Position numbers and translations under genes: made by a program. Below the pieces are notes generated by a model that was given only the letters and a program-made list of their open reading frames with translations, had not been told where the DNA came from and ran no database searches. Below are positions 13,801 to 24,580 of a DNA stretch of 64,000 bases, piece by piece (position 1 is the stretch's first letter; every line of letters begins with the position of its first letter). The DNA is from Crambe crambe (lineage: Eukaryota > Porifera > Demospongiae > Poecilosclerida > Crambeidae), in NCBI GenBank assembly GCA_963924555.1, contig OZ004586.1, positions 2,376,501-2,440,500 on the forward strand, in the 5' to 3' direction.

Positions 13801-16800
13801 TATACGGACGGCCGATCTTACGCATGCGCGCATAATCAATTGTCGATCGATCCGACGGAGAAGGACTGAAGAGTGTTGTAGAGCTGCTTAACTGCCTGCT
13901 GGTGCTGCTGGTGCTGCTGGTGACTTTATTACCAGGTTTGTTTTGTAGGTAGTGCATGTGCTTCATTTACAACTAGCTAGCTATAGAGCTATAGATCTAG
14001 TTGCCTGTTGCAGAGCCAATTCGCAAAATCAGTCTAAGCTTAAGCTTATCTGCACTGAGATTCTTCCCTTTTGGAATGATCACATATTATTCCCCTATTA
14101 ATATAGCTATGCCATTCTAAGGCCTTAGGTTTCAGTATTTAAATCATACCAACAAAAATAAGTAAAATACTGAAGAATCGGAGCCATGAGCTAGCTATTT
14201 CATTGTAATTTCATGTTTGAGCATCATGTCCTGAGGTGTGCAATATGCACCTGTTGAATGATCAGAGCTATCATGTTTATACAGGGAGGAGCTAAACTAC
14301 TACTAATTTAATTATGGCTCCAAAGACTATAACCATACACTTCCTATATAATGTCAACTTTTGTATTCTTAGAGAATGTGGCCTAATCTTCCCTTAAAAG
14401 AGCGTATTTTCAAGTCTTCTGGTGCGAAACATTCTTACACATGTACCTCCACCAAAAGACCAACTAAATATAAGACTTACAGTTGTGAAAAACTTCAAAG
14501 AGCACTTCATGCAGTAGCATCCAGTGATATAAGTGTTCGTCGTGCAGCTGAGGAATACGGGATTCCAAGATCTACACTCTGGGATCATGCCTCTGGTCGT
14601 GTAACTGGCTTACGTAGCGGTCCACCGACTTACTTAACAGAAGAAGAAGAGAGGGAACTGGAGATGTTTCTTGTTGGATGTGCAAAGGTTGGTTTCCCAC
14701 GCTCACGTCAAGATGTAATGGAAATTGTGAGTAACAAGCTTGGTCATCAAGTGTCAAATGGTTGGTGGGACAATTTTTGTAGGAGACACCCCAATCTAAC
14801 TTTGAGAGTTGGTGCTCCACTCTCCAAGGCCAGGGCCATGGCTGCAGATCCAGGATCACTTCGTGAATATTTTGATGTTCTTGAAGATACACTCACAAAA
14901 AATAATTTGATGGATAAACCAAATTTAATTTTTAATATGGATGAATCAGGCTTTCCACTAAGTCCTAAAGCAATTAAAGGAATCTACAGCTGCGATGAGA
15001 GACATCCTGTTACAGTTACCTTGGGAGACAAGACTCAAATAACTGTTGTTGCCTGTGTTAGTGCTGCAGGTTATTGTATTCCCCCTATGATCATTTGGGA
15101 CAGGAAGAACCTTGCCCATGATTTAACAATAGGAGAAGTACCAGGTACTGTGTATGGACTTTCTATGAAAGGATGGATCGACCAAGGCTTGTTTAACAAG
15201 TGGTTTATAAAGCATTTCTTGAAGTATGCACCAAGTACACGACCTTTACTTCTTATATTTGATGGCCATTCGTCGCACTATTGCCCTGAAACTATAAGTT
15301 TAGCAGCAAAGCAAGAGGTCTTGCTATTCACACTACCTCCGAATACAACCAATCTTACGCAGCCATTGGACAAGGGATGTTTTGGTCCCTTAAAAGCAGC
15401 CTGGAGAAAAGCATGCCACCAGTTTATAATGGCACACCCAGGACAAGTCGTCACACGGTACAATTTTGCTACACTTTTTAATGAAGCTTGGATGAACTCG
15501 ATGTCAGTAAAAAATATTACTGCTGGCTTCAAAACGACTGGTATAGTGCCGTTCAATCCAAGTGCTCTCGAATTAGTATCAGAATCACAAGAGCCAACAC
15601 TGACCACGTCTTCAAATCTTGCCTATATATACCATTTTATAGTCCATGCCATAAATGTGCACAAAGACGTCCTTTCCTGGATTCGTATTCAGCCAATGAG
15701 GATGATGGTCTAGAAGCTTCGATTATGATGCCCGAGTTTGAAGAGAAAGAAGAAAGTGCTAGTGTTGATGAGAATATTGTGGTATTAGCTGAAAGATCAA
15801 AAAGTTTCATGAATCTCCAGGTCCCTTCTCCAATTTATAAAACTAAAATGCATCAGCCAAAGAAATCCAGTCGGGTTTTGACCAGTGAAGAAAATTTAAG
15901 GCTATTAAAGGAAAAGGAAAAAAAGAAGACAGAAGAAGCTGAGAAAAAGAGAAAGAAGAAGGAAGAACAAGATAAGAAAAGGGAAGAAAATGCAAAGAAA
16001 AAGAAGAAGAAAGAAGAGGATGCAAAGAAAAAAGATCAGACAGAAAAGGAGGCAGATGCAATTGTTCGAAGCAGTCCAGATTTTACTGAGGAAGAGCTCA
16101 TTTTGTTCAAGCAGCGGTATGACAATGGTTATGACTTGCTACATGATGAAAGATAAAATTTGTGGGTGAAACTGAAAATTATAGAAGATACCAGTACAGG
16201 CAAGTTCAATTAGAGAGCTTTACTCATGTTTCATATGACTACTAACACAGCTGCAGGGTTCTATCTAACCTGTTTTGATAAGGTCTAGACTACACCATGG
16301 ATAGTGTCATAATTGTCATTTCTCACCCTTTTTTTTGTGTAGCTAGAGCTATATATCTAACTAGTGATGTTACTATACAGGACAACCAACAAAGAACTTG
16401 AGCCAAAAGGAACAATTACAATTAAAGGAGCAGAGGAAGCTTGGACGTGAACTAAAGGCAGTGGAGAGAAAAAAGAAAAATATAGCTGGCAAAACTAGGG
16501 AAAGTGTAGCACCTGCAGTGACTTGTAAGTGGCTTGAAGCTATACTATAATCATTGCACTCTATAATTTGACTAACATAGCTCCTGGGCATGTGTTCACT
16601 GAACTAGAATTAGCTCTATTTGCATGAGAGTCGATTTGAAGAGGGGTACGATATCAATACTGATACTCGTTACAATGCCTGGTTAAGTAAGTGCAAAAAT
16701 ATTTTTTAAATTTCATAATTATCTTTTCACTGTTCAGAAGTCAGAACCGATCAGCGTGAAAGTATGCAACCTGTTTACTCCAAATATATAATATAATACT

Positions 16801-18922
16801 GTATGATTCATTTTCCCAGAAACATTTCTGGAGTCTACATTTACAAGCAGCACACCAGCCCCCCCTACTACCCAACCCCTTGGTCGTGGTAAGCGTGTGA
16901 TGATGAGGGGAGCTGGATCTCTCAGTGACAAAGGCAAGAGTCTGATCTACATACTTGTAACTTCAGTCTGTACGTAATTCTCTGATTCTAAATAGTACCC
17001 CCTGCCAAACCCCATGGAAGTCGTGGTACCCAAAACAGAGATCAGTCACAGAGGGAGAAGACAAAGAAGAAGCAGCAATCGGTAACCAGTCACACACTTT
17101 TAAATGATTACGTTTATTTTTACTTTTCATTTTAGTACCCCCCTCTGGCCATGGTAAGCGTGTGACAAGGAGAGCTGCATCTCTCAAAGGTAAAATAAAA
17201 AGTATGCATAAAGGCAAGAGTTGTCTAAATAGTAGTGCCCCCATGTAGGTCATGGTGCACAAAGCAAAGAGACCAATCCCAAATCCTCAGCTGGCCGTGG
17301 CAAGTGTATGAGGGGAGCTGCATCTCTCAAAGGTAAGGCAAAATCTGATCTACACTTGTAATTCTCAGTACAACTTTAAATAGTGCCCCCTACCAAACTC
17401 CATGGAGGTCATGGTACCCAAATCAGAGAGACTAATCTATTAGTCACAGAGGGAGAGGATGAAGAAGAAGCAGCAATTGGTAAGCAGTTACACACTTGTG
17501 TGAGTGTGAAAAATGACTTTTAAACCTTTAGTGCCCCCCCCCCCCCCTCCCTATAGTCATGGTAAGCATGTGGTAATGAGGGGAGCTGCACCTCTCAATC
17601 TATGTTATGCACTTCTAAATAGTGCCCCCTACTAAAACTTGTGGAAGTCAAGTTAATTGGTAGTGGTCCTTTTTCTGTAGGAAGTGATATCGAGATTACA
17701 GTCAGCAGCAAGTGCTCTGAAAGAAAGTGTGCCCACCCTAGAGCAAGAACATGGGTGCAATGTGGATTGTGCAGTAGATGGTGGCACTGCAAAACTTACA
17801 AGAGCTAAGGCTCAAGAATGCAACTTTATTTGTTCTGTTTATAGCTAGCCGAGTATATTTCAATCTATATATTATTTGCTCTGATACTGTCAAGCCTGTT
17901 TGCGAATTGCCTGTGTTTACCCTGATTGTGCTGTGTATGCCCCATGTTTACCTCCATATACCCATCTGTTTAGCTCCAAAAATTGCATAGGATACTGGAA
18001 GTGTATGTTTTACTGTGTAAACTCGCCACCAGTATACTAGGTCCTAAATCAAGCCTTACCTCAGTAAAAAAAATAATTTTGGACCACTGAATAAGAGCCT
18101 CAAGAGTACTAATGCTACTCGAAATCCGTGACCCAGTACAGAGGTCTCGACCTCCACCCCCGTGCTTAGGAGCCAAAGGGGAAGTGGTAGTGGTACTGTG
18201 TACAGGAGCTTGTGCCAAGGCAAAGTAGCCAACTCACCATGCACCACATGCCTTATGTTACGTCTTCTTGATAATCGTAATACAAATTCGGATGTCCGAC
18301 TAAGTAAGAACTAATTGAGTGCTACTGGGAAGGTCAAAGTTGTTTTTCTCACTGTAAAGTGATTAAAAATAATGTAGTGTAATGTTTTCTCACATTATTT
18401 GTGACAAGGATACTAGGAAGCAAGATTTTCGTTAGGCGTTCGAACATCAAGGTATGCGTATGAAAATAGATTTATTTCGGACTCTCTACAATTGGCTACT
18501 GCGACGGTAGTTCTGAAGCATAGCTACTCATTTTAGGAAGAAATATTAGACACTCCTACTACTATAATTTCATACTTCAACCATATTCAGTGGAGTTGTA
18601 TGGACTAAAATACGGCGTCCGATTATAGGTGGCGTCTGATAATTGGTGTGTCACTCTACATTGCTAGTCTCGCGAGCGTGAGTCTTCCGCAATACGTCTG
18701 GCTCGCGAGACTACTACATTGCATATGTACCTACACTTCATCATTTTTTGCTACCATACTGTCCTTCTAGCACATTATGCACAGAGCGTAAAAAATGTGT
18801 CTTTAATAACTAGCTAGCTAGTAGCCTGTGCACTCACCTTGACTCTGCACTGACACGATGAGAGTTGATACTAGACATAGCAACATCATTAGTACTGCAA
18901 CTAGCACACTGCTCTTCAACAT
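4868..18922 (-). CDS. FN3-2: receptor-like protein with seven FN3 domains, introns expanded by transposons
   Basis: Ten exons join in frame to about 791 residues: 18922-18838 (signal peptide), 13261-12995, 8782-8513 and 7831-7556 (three a-type FN3), 6986-6678 (b), 6619-6335 (c), 6271-5984 (d), 5926-5573 (e), 5468-5336 (transmembrane) and 4976-4868 (tail, TAA). All internal borders are phase 1 with consensus GT/AG, and each FN3 exon is a whole number of codons. The exon order equals that of FN3-5, which supports joining the distant 18.9-kb signal exon to 13.2 kb: the introns between are long because Pogo-B and Pogo-A sit in them. Tail ends SPPLSPAEKVYDNF. Exon e carries a 39-bp tandem duplication that doubles EVVPLLPTTCASP just before the membrane. 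The transmembrane exon has tandem acceptors six bases apart (CAG GTG CAG). No frame break seen. Role: cell-surface adhesion or recognition receptor (family inference); partner unknown. Confidence 0.75.
5576..5653 (-). repeat. 39-bp tandem duplication in the juxtamembrane part of FN3-2
   Basis: Two near-identical 39-bp units encode EVVPLLPTTCASP twice. FN3-5 has a shorter, partly deleted version at 36365-36430 and FN3-1 lacks it, so this linker is changing length within the array. Confidence 0.85.
9607..12920 (+). mobile_element. Pogo-A: decayed pogo/CENP-B-like DNA transposon
   Basis: Bounded by TA duplications (9605-9606 and 12921-12922) and 12-bp inverted ends GCGTAAGTCATC. Subterminal inverted repeats related to CCATCTATTCTCGTC occur near 9630 and 12715. 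It interrupts an intron of FN3-2: the flanks match the continuous intron of FN3-5 around 41530. It carries a frameshifted transposase with a PHD-type finger at its 3' end. The right boundary is less certain because about 170 bp lie between the subterminal repeat and the TIR. Confidence 0.75.
9985..12495 (+). pseudogene. Pogo-A transposase (broken), with C-terminal PHD-type finger
   Basis: Fragments in order: a psq-type helix-turn-helix (9997-10197, ending at a premature TAG); a Tc5/CENP-B-type DNA-binding piece (about 10193-10330, GWWSRFMSRNP) in another frame; the start of the DDE domain (10330-10515, NVDESGMPL); then a long open stretch (10500-12055) with LMLDGHSIHY and IQPLD. The three catalytic aspartates of a pogo-type nuclease are therefore present, but at least three frameshifts separate the pieces. 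Ser/Thr-rich repeats follow (11450-11870), then a very charged Lys/Glu region in two frames, and a zinc finger at 12310-12495 with C-x2-C, then C-x4-C, then H-x2-C and a final C-x2-C, the PHD pattern. The element cannot make an intact transposase. Confidence 0.8.
13897..13922. repeat. CTGCTGGTG microsatellite
   Basis: About three copies of a CTGCTGGTG/CTG unit in the 5' noncoding part of Pogo-B. Confidence 0.8.
14376..16156 (+). pseudogene. Pogo-B transposase with a frame break near 15600
   Basis: From ATG 14376 an open frame of 445 codons has a psq-type helix-turn-helix (about residues 38-80), a Tc5/CENP-B-type domain (WWDNFCRRHPNLTLR near 131-145) and the DDE domain with aspartates at about 189 (NMDESG), 296 (FDGHSSHY) and 332 (TQPLDKG); the 35-residue gap between the last two matches Pogo-C and -D. 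The frame then ends at 15713, while the matching continuation (LYIPFYSP..., then a Lys/Glu coiled region and LILFKQRYDNGYDL) runs in another frame to 16156. The homologous end in Pogo-C continues with RYFRWLDLNHP; here a stop replaces it. So the catalytic core is intact in sequence, but the full protein is broken at least twice. Confidence 0.8.
16381..17330 (+). pseudogene. Degenerate mini-exon series of Pogo-B (AT-hook-like)
   Basis: Short segments with splice-like edges: 16381-16524 (144 bp, after ATACAG and before GTAAGT) encodes a Lys/Gln-rich helix; 16820-16888 (69 bp, after CCCAG and before GTAAGC) ends QPLGRG. Diverged repeats near 16995, 17135, 17250 and 17385 share the pattern CCCCCT...CATGG...CGTGGTAAGCGTG and encode short GRGKR/GHGKR-type basic peptides. 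They correspond in position to the well-preserved cassette arrays of Pogo-C and -D. Exon borders beyond the first two are uncertain. Confidence 0.5.
17710..17855 (+). pseudogene. PHD-type finger remnant of Pogo-B
   Basis: Reads KCSERKCAHP, then TWVQCGLCSRWWHC, matching the Pogo-C finger (KCMERSCSHP, then KWVECSACNRWWHC). The frame shifts after WWHC; the final C-x-x-C-like part (NFICS) is in another frame. Clear homologue of the terminal exon of Pogo-C and -D but not functional. Confidence 0.7.
18657..18722. mobile_element. About 50-bp inverted-repeat element with 8-bp target duplication
   Basis: TAGTCTCGCGAGC and its inverse bound 18665-18713; TACATTGC is repeated on both sides (18657-18664 and 18715-18722). 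The 8-bp duplication and tiny size suggest a hAT-type non-autonomous element. It abuts the right end of Pogo-B. Confidence 0.65.
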
Positions 18923-18944
18923 GGTCCTCTGGTGGTGAACTATA

Positions 18945-19005
18945 CACTGGGTATAGAGTAGGCAATTTTAAAGGGGCGCGGCGAGACTATAAAGCCACAC
19001 CTACC
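18945..19005 (-). promoter_or_regulatory. Putative FN3-2 promoter block
   Basis: CACTGGGTATAGAG, then AAAGCCACACCTACC, 23 to 85 bp upstream of the start codon. The block recurs upstream of the FN3 genes at 24541, 42315, 46240, 59341 and 63001. Its conservation while surrounding spacer diverges points to a core or proximal promoter; the CACACC box resembles Sp/KLF sites (inference). Confidence 0.45.
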
Positions 19006-19620
19006 TTAATATAAGTAACATATAGACGAATCATATAGGCTGTGCCACATGGACATTGTTGTTCTTTAGCCTGTCTTACAATTGTTCTCAGAGTATACTA
19101 GCTAGCTAAATCTTTAGCTATAGCTAGCACAAATACTAACATCTCTGACTCTCATAGAGCAGGACAATATCTCAGCTAAAAATTAAATTTTCTTAAAGTT
19201 GGGTAAAGGTCGTCAATAACGTGATCTCCAGCTAGTCAGAGTGTGGTGGATAGAAGCATAGAAGCCGTATTTTTAAAAAAATTTTTAAGCTATAGGTCCC
19301 TTTTCCTATGCCCCTCACAAATATTATGTAGCTATAGCTAATAAAGTTGGCATAAGCATCAATAGCATACAACTTATTTCAAGGTCTTTGAAATTTCCTG
19401 CATGCATTGATGATGAGAGTGGGTACAACCTGGGATACTTTAAGGGGAAAATTTTACTGACTGACTGATATACCCCATTCAGGAGTACACATGCATGATA
19501 TCTGGATGCTTGGTAAGCTAGTGTATACGTATATCCTCATGCCCTTATCATAGCTACTACAATAGAAGTGAGCAATAAAGCTAAGAAATCAAATAAAGCA
19601 TTACCTATTATGAACACCTC

Positions 19621-19693
19621 TACATAATTAGCCTCGTCCCCAGGCTCTAATTCTCCGTATAATAGAGCCTGGGTACGAGGCTAGGTACATAAT
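19621..19693. mobile_element. 57-bp inverted-repeat element with 8-bp duplication
   Basis: TAGCCTCGTCCCCAGGCTCT pairs with its inverse (one mismatch) at 19629-19683. TACATAAT is repeated at 19621-19628 and 19686-19693. Same build as the element at 18665: ends in TAG and an 8-bp duplication, hence probably hAT-type. Confidence 0.65.
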
Positions 19694-20307
19694 CTAAAAA
19701 AGGGCTTAACTAATGGCACCTTTTACTGGACCATCTATGTATGCACTGATACCTCAGTTTATTGATGGTCCCTGCAATGTCCACTCTGTTTTCTTTCTTG
19801 ACTTGTTCAAGAGAACAATATCAATACACCCACTCATGAATGTAAAAATGTTATAAATATTGCATACCAGTACTCCAGAACTGCACGTATAATTGCTATG
19901 GTACATTCATTCATGGCTGCTTTGTAGTTTCACAATGACAATAAACAAAATACAAGTTCAGTAGCTTGTTCTTAAAACAACAACAACAACAACATTAACT
20001 ACCCATGTAGCTATGTAAGCTAGCTATTTTACATAATATAAAGTTTTTCTGGAATCCAGATGTTCATATAACCATATATATCAGAGAGGACGATAATACT
20101 CTCTAAGTAGGGATGGCATGGATCACCCCATTGGACTAATACTAGTATTTTCTTTCATAACTCCAGAATCCTTCCCTCCTACAGTCAGCAACTCTTAACT
20201 TGGAGACAGACCACCTACAATGTGCTAGGACTCAAATATGAAGAGCAGAAGACAAAGCAGTATCATTTTACAGCGATTTCTAAAATCGCCGTTTTCATCT
20301 GGTCGTT

Positions 20308-20308
20308 G

Positions 20309-20346
<38 letters not shown>

Positions 20347-20347
20347 T
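20308..20347. repeat. (ATC)n microsatellite
   Basis: About thirteen uninterrupted ATC units. Confidence 0.95.
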
Positions 20348-21957
20348 AAACAACTTATTTCAGACATGGTTCATTCAGATGCTATAATTTTATACCACAC
20401 TACTCAAAATTAACTGCGCTATAATCCTTTACCTTTAACTCGACATGTTCAAAAATAGCACGTCGTTTTCCAACTTGCCCCGCCCCCGTACCGTGATTCT
20501 TGGGGGACAACTAACTAGTGAATCTGTTACTAGCTTTCTCTCTTGATGTTGATCTCTCAATGCTCAGAGCGTAAACCCTAGGCACTAGTCTGATTATGAA
20601 TCAAGCCTTGATGCAACAGTATATCAGGTACATATCAGTAGCTAAAGGCCTTCGATAGCAATCTTATAGATAGCAATTACACTAGCTTACCAAGCAGATA
20701 TCATGCATGTGTACTCCTAAATGGGGCAAGTCAGTCAGTCAGTCAGTCAGTACAGCTATTTTAAAAATTTCCCCTTAAGCATCGTAGCTACTTCAGTAGA
20801 AGTAAGCAATAGCTAACAAGGATACCTATAGCTACAACAATAACTTTACCTTATGGTGTTATGATATACAGCAGTTATGTATTATTGCCATGGATACAAT
20901 ATATCTACATGTTTATGCATTCCACATGATGACTGCTCTATCTGCACAAATAACTTTTCACATATTCCTGCAAGCATGCATATAGTGTATATAGGATCAT
21001 CAGGAAGTTCATTAGCAATACAAATAGCTACTAGTAGGAACAATGTAGGGGATCTACATAGCTACAGTATCCTTCAGGTATACATTCTGAATGTGGTAGC
21101 TATATGTTATAGAGGTTACATAGCAGTGTATGTAGTCAGGATACTCTCCACTCGGTGCTTATCATGAATATTACAGCTATGTACATGCTCTTGTAGATGT
21201 TAAATTTACAAGGTAGGAAATCCTTGAATCTGATGATTCTTATTGGAGTGTTGCATGGATCATGGAGTGCAGCAGTGCAACACTTTGTTTAGGTGATATG
21301 AGATATCTGTAAAGGAGGAATGCATATAGCCAAGAACACCTTAAAAAGTTGTAGCTACGTGTTTCAAGGTTTAGAGTTTTATTGAGTAGTCTTCTATATC
21401 TGCACTTATCTCAGTTTCTCCACTCCAGAACTGCACATATGATTGTTATGGTATACCACAAACAATAACAACAACAACAACAACAACATTAGCTATGTAG
21501 CTACATAGCTACAAGCTAGCTAATAATAATATTAGCATAGCATAAACACAATACTATTTACTAAAGATTGATCAGCCCTGAAGTTACTCTAGACAATATA
21601 CATAGACAATATACATAGTCTTAAAATAAAGTTTTTCTGGAATCAAGAGTTCATATTTCCCTAGAAGTAGCTATAATAGTGACTCAAGAATGAATAGCTT
21701 CAATATTGGTTTACGTATGAGCATGGGGCCACTACTGCTTTAGTGCTGTGAGAGGATCTTTAAAGTGATATACGTACTATAGCTATTCATCATGAAGTTT
21801 CCAAGGAAGAGTGACTTGCTGAACTGCCTTCTAACTGCATGCCAAATAGCTGCATACCATAACCTGACATTATGCTATTATGATTATTCTGACATCATCA
21901 TACAGAAAAAACAAAAACAAACTGTCATGTTTTTATAGTTAACAAGTCACTTTAATT

Positions 21958-24494
21958 TTAAATGTTATCGTATAATTTCTCTGCTGGAGATAGTGGGGGA
22001 CTTTGTGTTGTTGTTACATGTCCATATGCTGCACAAACATCCATTTCCATTCCATCAGCAGGACCTCTGTCATAACGAATTTGATAATTGTAACTATCAT
22101 CTACTGTATATACTCACTCTTTCTTTGTTCCTCCATTATGACGATGGTAGATACAGTAAATGACAAAGATGATGGAAGTGTTAAGTATGACAGTCAAGAG
22201 AAAGGTAATGACAACAGCAACAGACAGTTTGAATGCCAAACCTGTATTAGAATTTAATTCTATCCCCACAATATTAAAACATTATTATATATAATTATTA
22301 CTTGGATCTGTGCAAATGGTTGGTAGAGATGGTACCGTTTCTGATATTCTGACCTCTGACCTTTCCCCCATAACAACTTCTCCATTAATTTCAGCTGTAG
22401 CAGCTACCTGAAACTGGTAATCTGTGATAACTGATCCAGTTAAATTCCTAATGACTATTGAGTTCATTGAACTGGGAATAGTGACATTATTCTCTTCTTT
22501 ACAACTTCCTATCTGAAGATAGTAGTAAACCGTATAGTTTATAATCATTGGGTTGTCGATACTCTCCCAGGAAACTCTGACTGAGAAAGTAGACACTGGC
22601 TCCACCATAAGTCTCATTACTACAGCTGCAGGTGGCATTAATGAATATACGTAGTTAACTGTTAGAATAATGCAGGGGGATAACTCACGTAACTCAAATG
22701 TAGTCTGATCAGGCAAATTAGCAGGTTCTCCTTGGCCTATTCTTGTGTAAGCAGTGACTGTAATAGCAGAGACTGTTGTTTGTGGAGTCAATGATGGGAT
22801 AGTGAATGTAGTGCTCAAGTCTGAGGTGTTGACTCTGACAGTATTGTTGCCATTGACTGTGTAAGTGACTTCATAACTGAGGATGACTCCATTAGGTTCT
22901 TGAGGAGGACTCCAAGTGAGTATGATGGAAGTGAACTTAGGAGTACCAGTGAGGTTAGACACAGGACCAGGAGCTATACAGAGACAGGAGGTGGTGAAAA
23001 TTTATAGCTAGCTAAGCTATAGGTATTACTTTCTTCCTCTGTCTGAACACTAATTAGATCAGTAAAGGGTCCAGTGCTATTGTCATTGACTCCAGCAACT
23101 CTGAAGGTGTAGTTTGTGTAAGGAGTGAGTTCACTAGCTGTGAAGGTTATATTCACCACCACACCAGGGATCAGAGCCCCTCCCACTTCTTGGAATTCCA
23201 CTGTGTAGTTAGTGATTGGACCATTACGTTCAATGCATCTGATTTCTGCCCAGGACACACTGATACTTTTGGAAGTGGTTAAGAGAGTAGTTATGTTGTG
23301 TGGAGAAGCAGTAGGTGCTGCACAGAACAAAACATTAGCATATTATTGTTATTTCAATGAATGTGGTCATACCAGCTGCCTTTGTAGTGAACTCTACTGT
23401 TGGTATCAGAGTAGCACTAAATCCACTTGGTAATGTAACAGTAATGGTTACATTGTAAATACTGAATACATGTAGGTTAGTAAACTCCACTGCGGAAACA
23501 CCAGTGGTCATCTTGGATTTGTAATCCTCAACCACTTGACATAACTGCCTTGCACCAGTTACTCGTCTCAGTTCTACTCTATACTCATCCATTGGGAGAC
23601 TGAATGGAGACTGGGTCCAGGATATGGTCACAGATGTGGCAGTTAGTGATGAAAAAGTGATATTTATTGGCCTGCTGAAATCTGATAGAACACTCATTAG
23701 TTACTGATTGTACATAATAATAAGCATTTCCTCACCTCTTACAAATCCTATCACAGGTCCTACTACTATTGGAGTCCCATAAAGTGCAACCAGCCAAAAA
23801 GTAAGTGTACCAGGTACCTGTCCTACATCACGAATAGATGCTCCAAATAGTGCTCTTATGCCAACACTGAAGTCTGTAGGTCTTGTTTCACCTGTTGTTA
23901 TTAGGTATCCCTTACTAGGAGGATTGGGTGGTGGTGTCCAGGAGACTCTCACTCTATTTATCCCAATCTGTCTCACCATGAGGTTAGAAGGAGCTTGTTC
24001 TATGATAATAGAGAAACATTTATTAGTTATATACATGTAGAATAGCTATATACCCATAAACCATCTTATCTTATAAAAGCTCGTATATATGGCCTAGCCA
24101 AAGTAGTTGTCTGTATGAACTGCATATTTATATTTGCATAATTGATAAAAGATGCATGCTCAGGTGTGGCTTGAGGAGGCATAATACATATATTAGCTTA
24201 AAAAGGGGGGGATGGGTACAGACCCCCTGCCCCTTGCTGATTCAAGACCTGTAGCTATAGTCTATGGACAGAACTCTTTTAAAAAGTGATAGCTAGCTAC
24301 TACCATACTGTCCTTCTAGCACACAGAGCATGTAACTATCTTGGCTACTTAGCTAGCTATGTTGAAGACTTAGAGACATTTAATCATAGCAGCCTGTGCA
24401 CCAGCTCACCTTGACTCTGCACTGACATGATGAGAGTTGATATTAGACATAGCATCATCATTAATACTGTGACTAGCACACTGGTCTTCAACAT
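21958..24494 (-). CDS. FN3-3: receptor-like protein with five FN3 domains
   Basis: Exons 24494-24410 (signal peptide MLKTSVLVTVLMMMLCL...), 23999-23736 (a), 23681-23373 (b), 23317-23030 (c), 22973-22689 (d), 22625-22302 (e), 22241-22118 (transmembrane) and 22066-21958 (tail, TAA) give about 595 residues with no frame break. Borders are phase 1 except the last intron (phase 2), as in all copies. FN3 hallmarks: VRVSWTPPP, VTISWTQ, ISVSWAE, LTWSPPQ, VRVSWES. The membrane exon is three codons shorter than in FN3-1 and encodes LSVAVVITFLLTVILNTSIIF; the tail ends SPPLSPAEKLYDNI. Exons a to c and the introns between them are almost identical to FN3-6, so the pair results from a recent duplication or gene conversion. 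Probably a surface recognition or adhesion receptor; ligand unknown. Confidence 0.85.
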
Positions 24495-24540
24495 GGTCCT
24501 CTGGTGGTGAACTATATAGCTAAGAGGTTTAGCAAACAAA

Positions 24541-24580
24541 TTCACTGGGTCAGGCAATTTTTTGCAAGCCACACCTACCT
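24541..24580 (-). promoter_or_regulatory. Putative FN3-3 promoter block
   Basis: TTCACTGGGT and GCAAGCCACACCTACC, 47 to 86 bp before the start codon; same motif order as the other genes. Confidence 0.45.

Larger units (their letters stand above)
13431..18656 (+). mobile_element. Pogo-B: decayed pogo-like transposon with long inverted ends
   Basis: TA duplications at 13429-13430 and 18657-18658 flank inverted ends starting GAGTGA and sharing ACCAATTATCAGAC and CTATAATCGGACGCC. The inverted similarity extends about 240 bp inward (from 13431 and from 18656). It lies in the first intron of FN3-2. Content: 5' noncoding about 0.9 kb, transposase 14376-16156, then short AT-hook-like exons and a PHD remnant to about 17855. 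Confidence 0.85.
19006..21957. other. Spacer between FN3-2 and FN3-3
   Basis: No gene seen. It contains two copies (about 19870-20080 and 21420-21670) of a spacer block found between most FN3 genes, with landmarks GGTACCAGTTCTCC or variants, GCTGCTTTGTAGTTTC, an AAC repeat, GATTGATCAGCCC and AATAAAGTTTTTCTGGA. Also a small element at 19629 and an ATC microsatellite at 20308. Other open frames here look accidental. Confidence 0.5.

Noticed and set aside
20222-20413. Frame with a run of isoleucines
   Set aside because: Produced by the ATC microsatellite.
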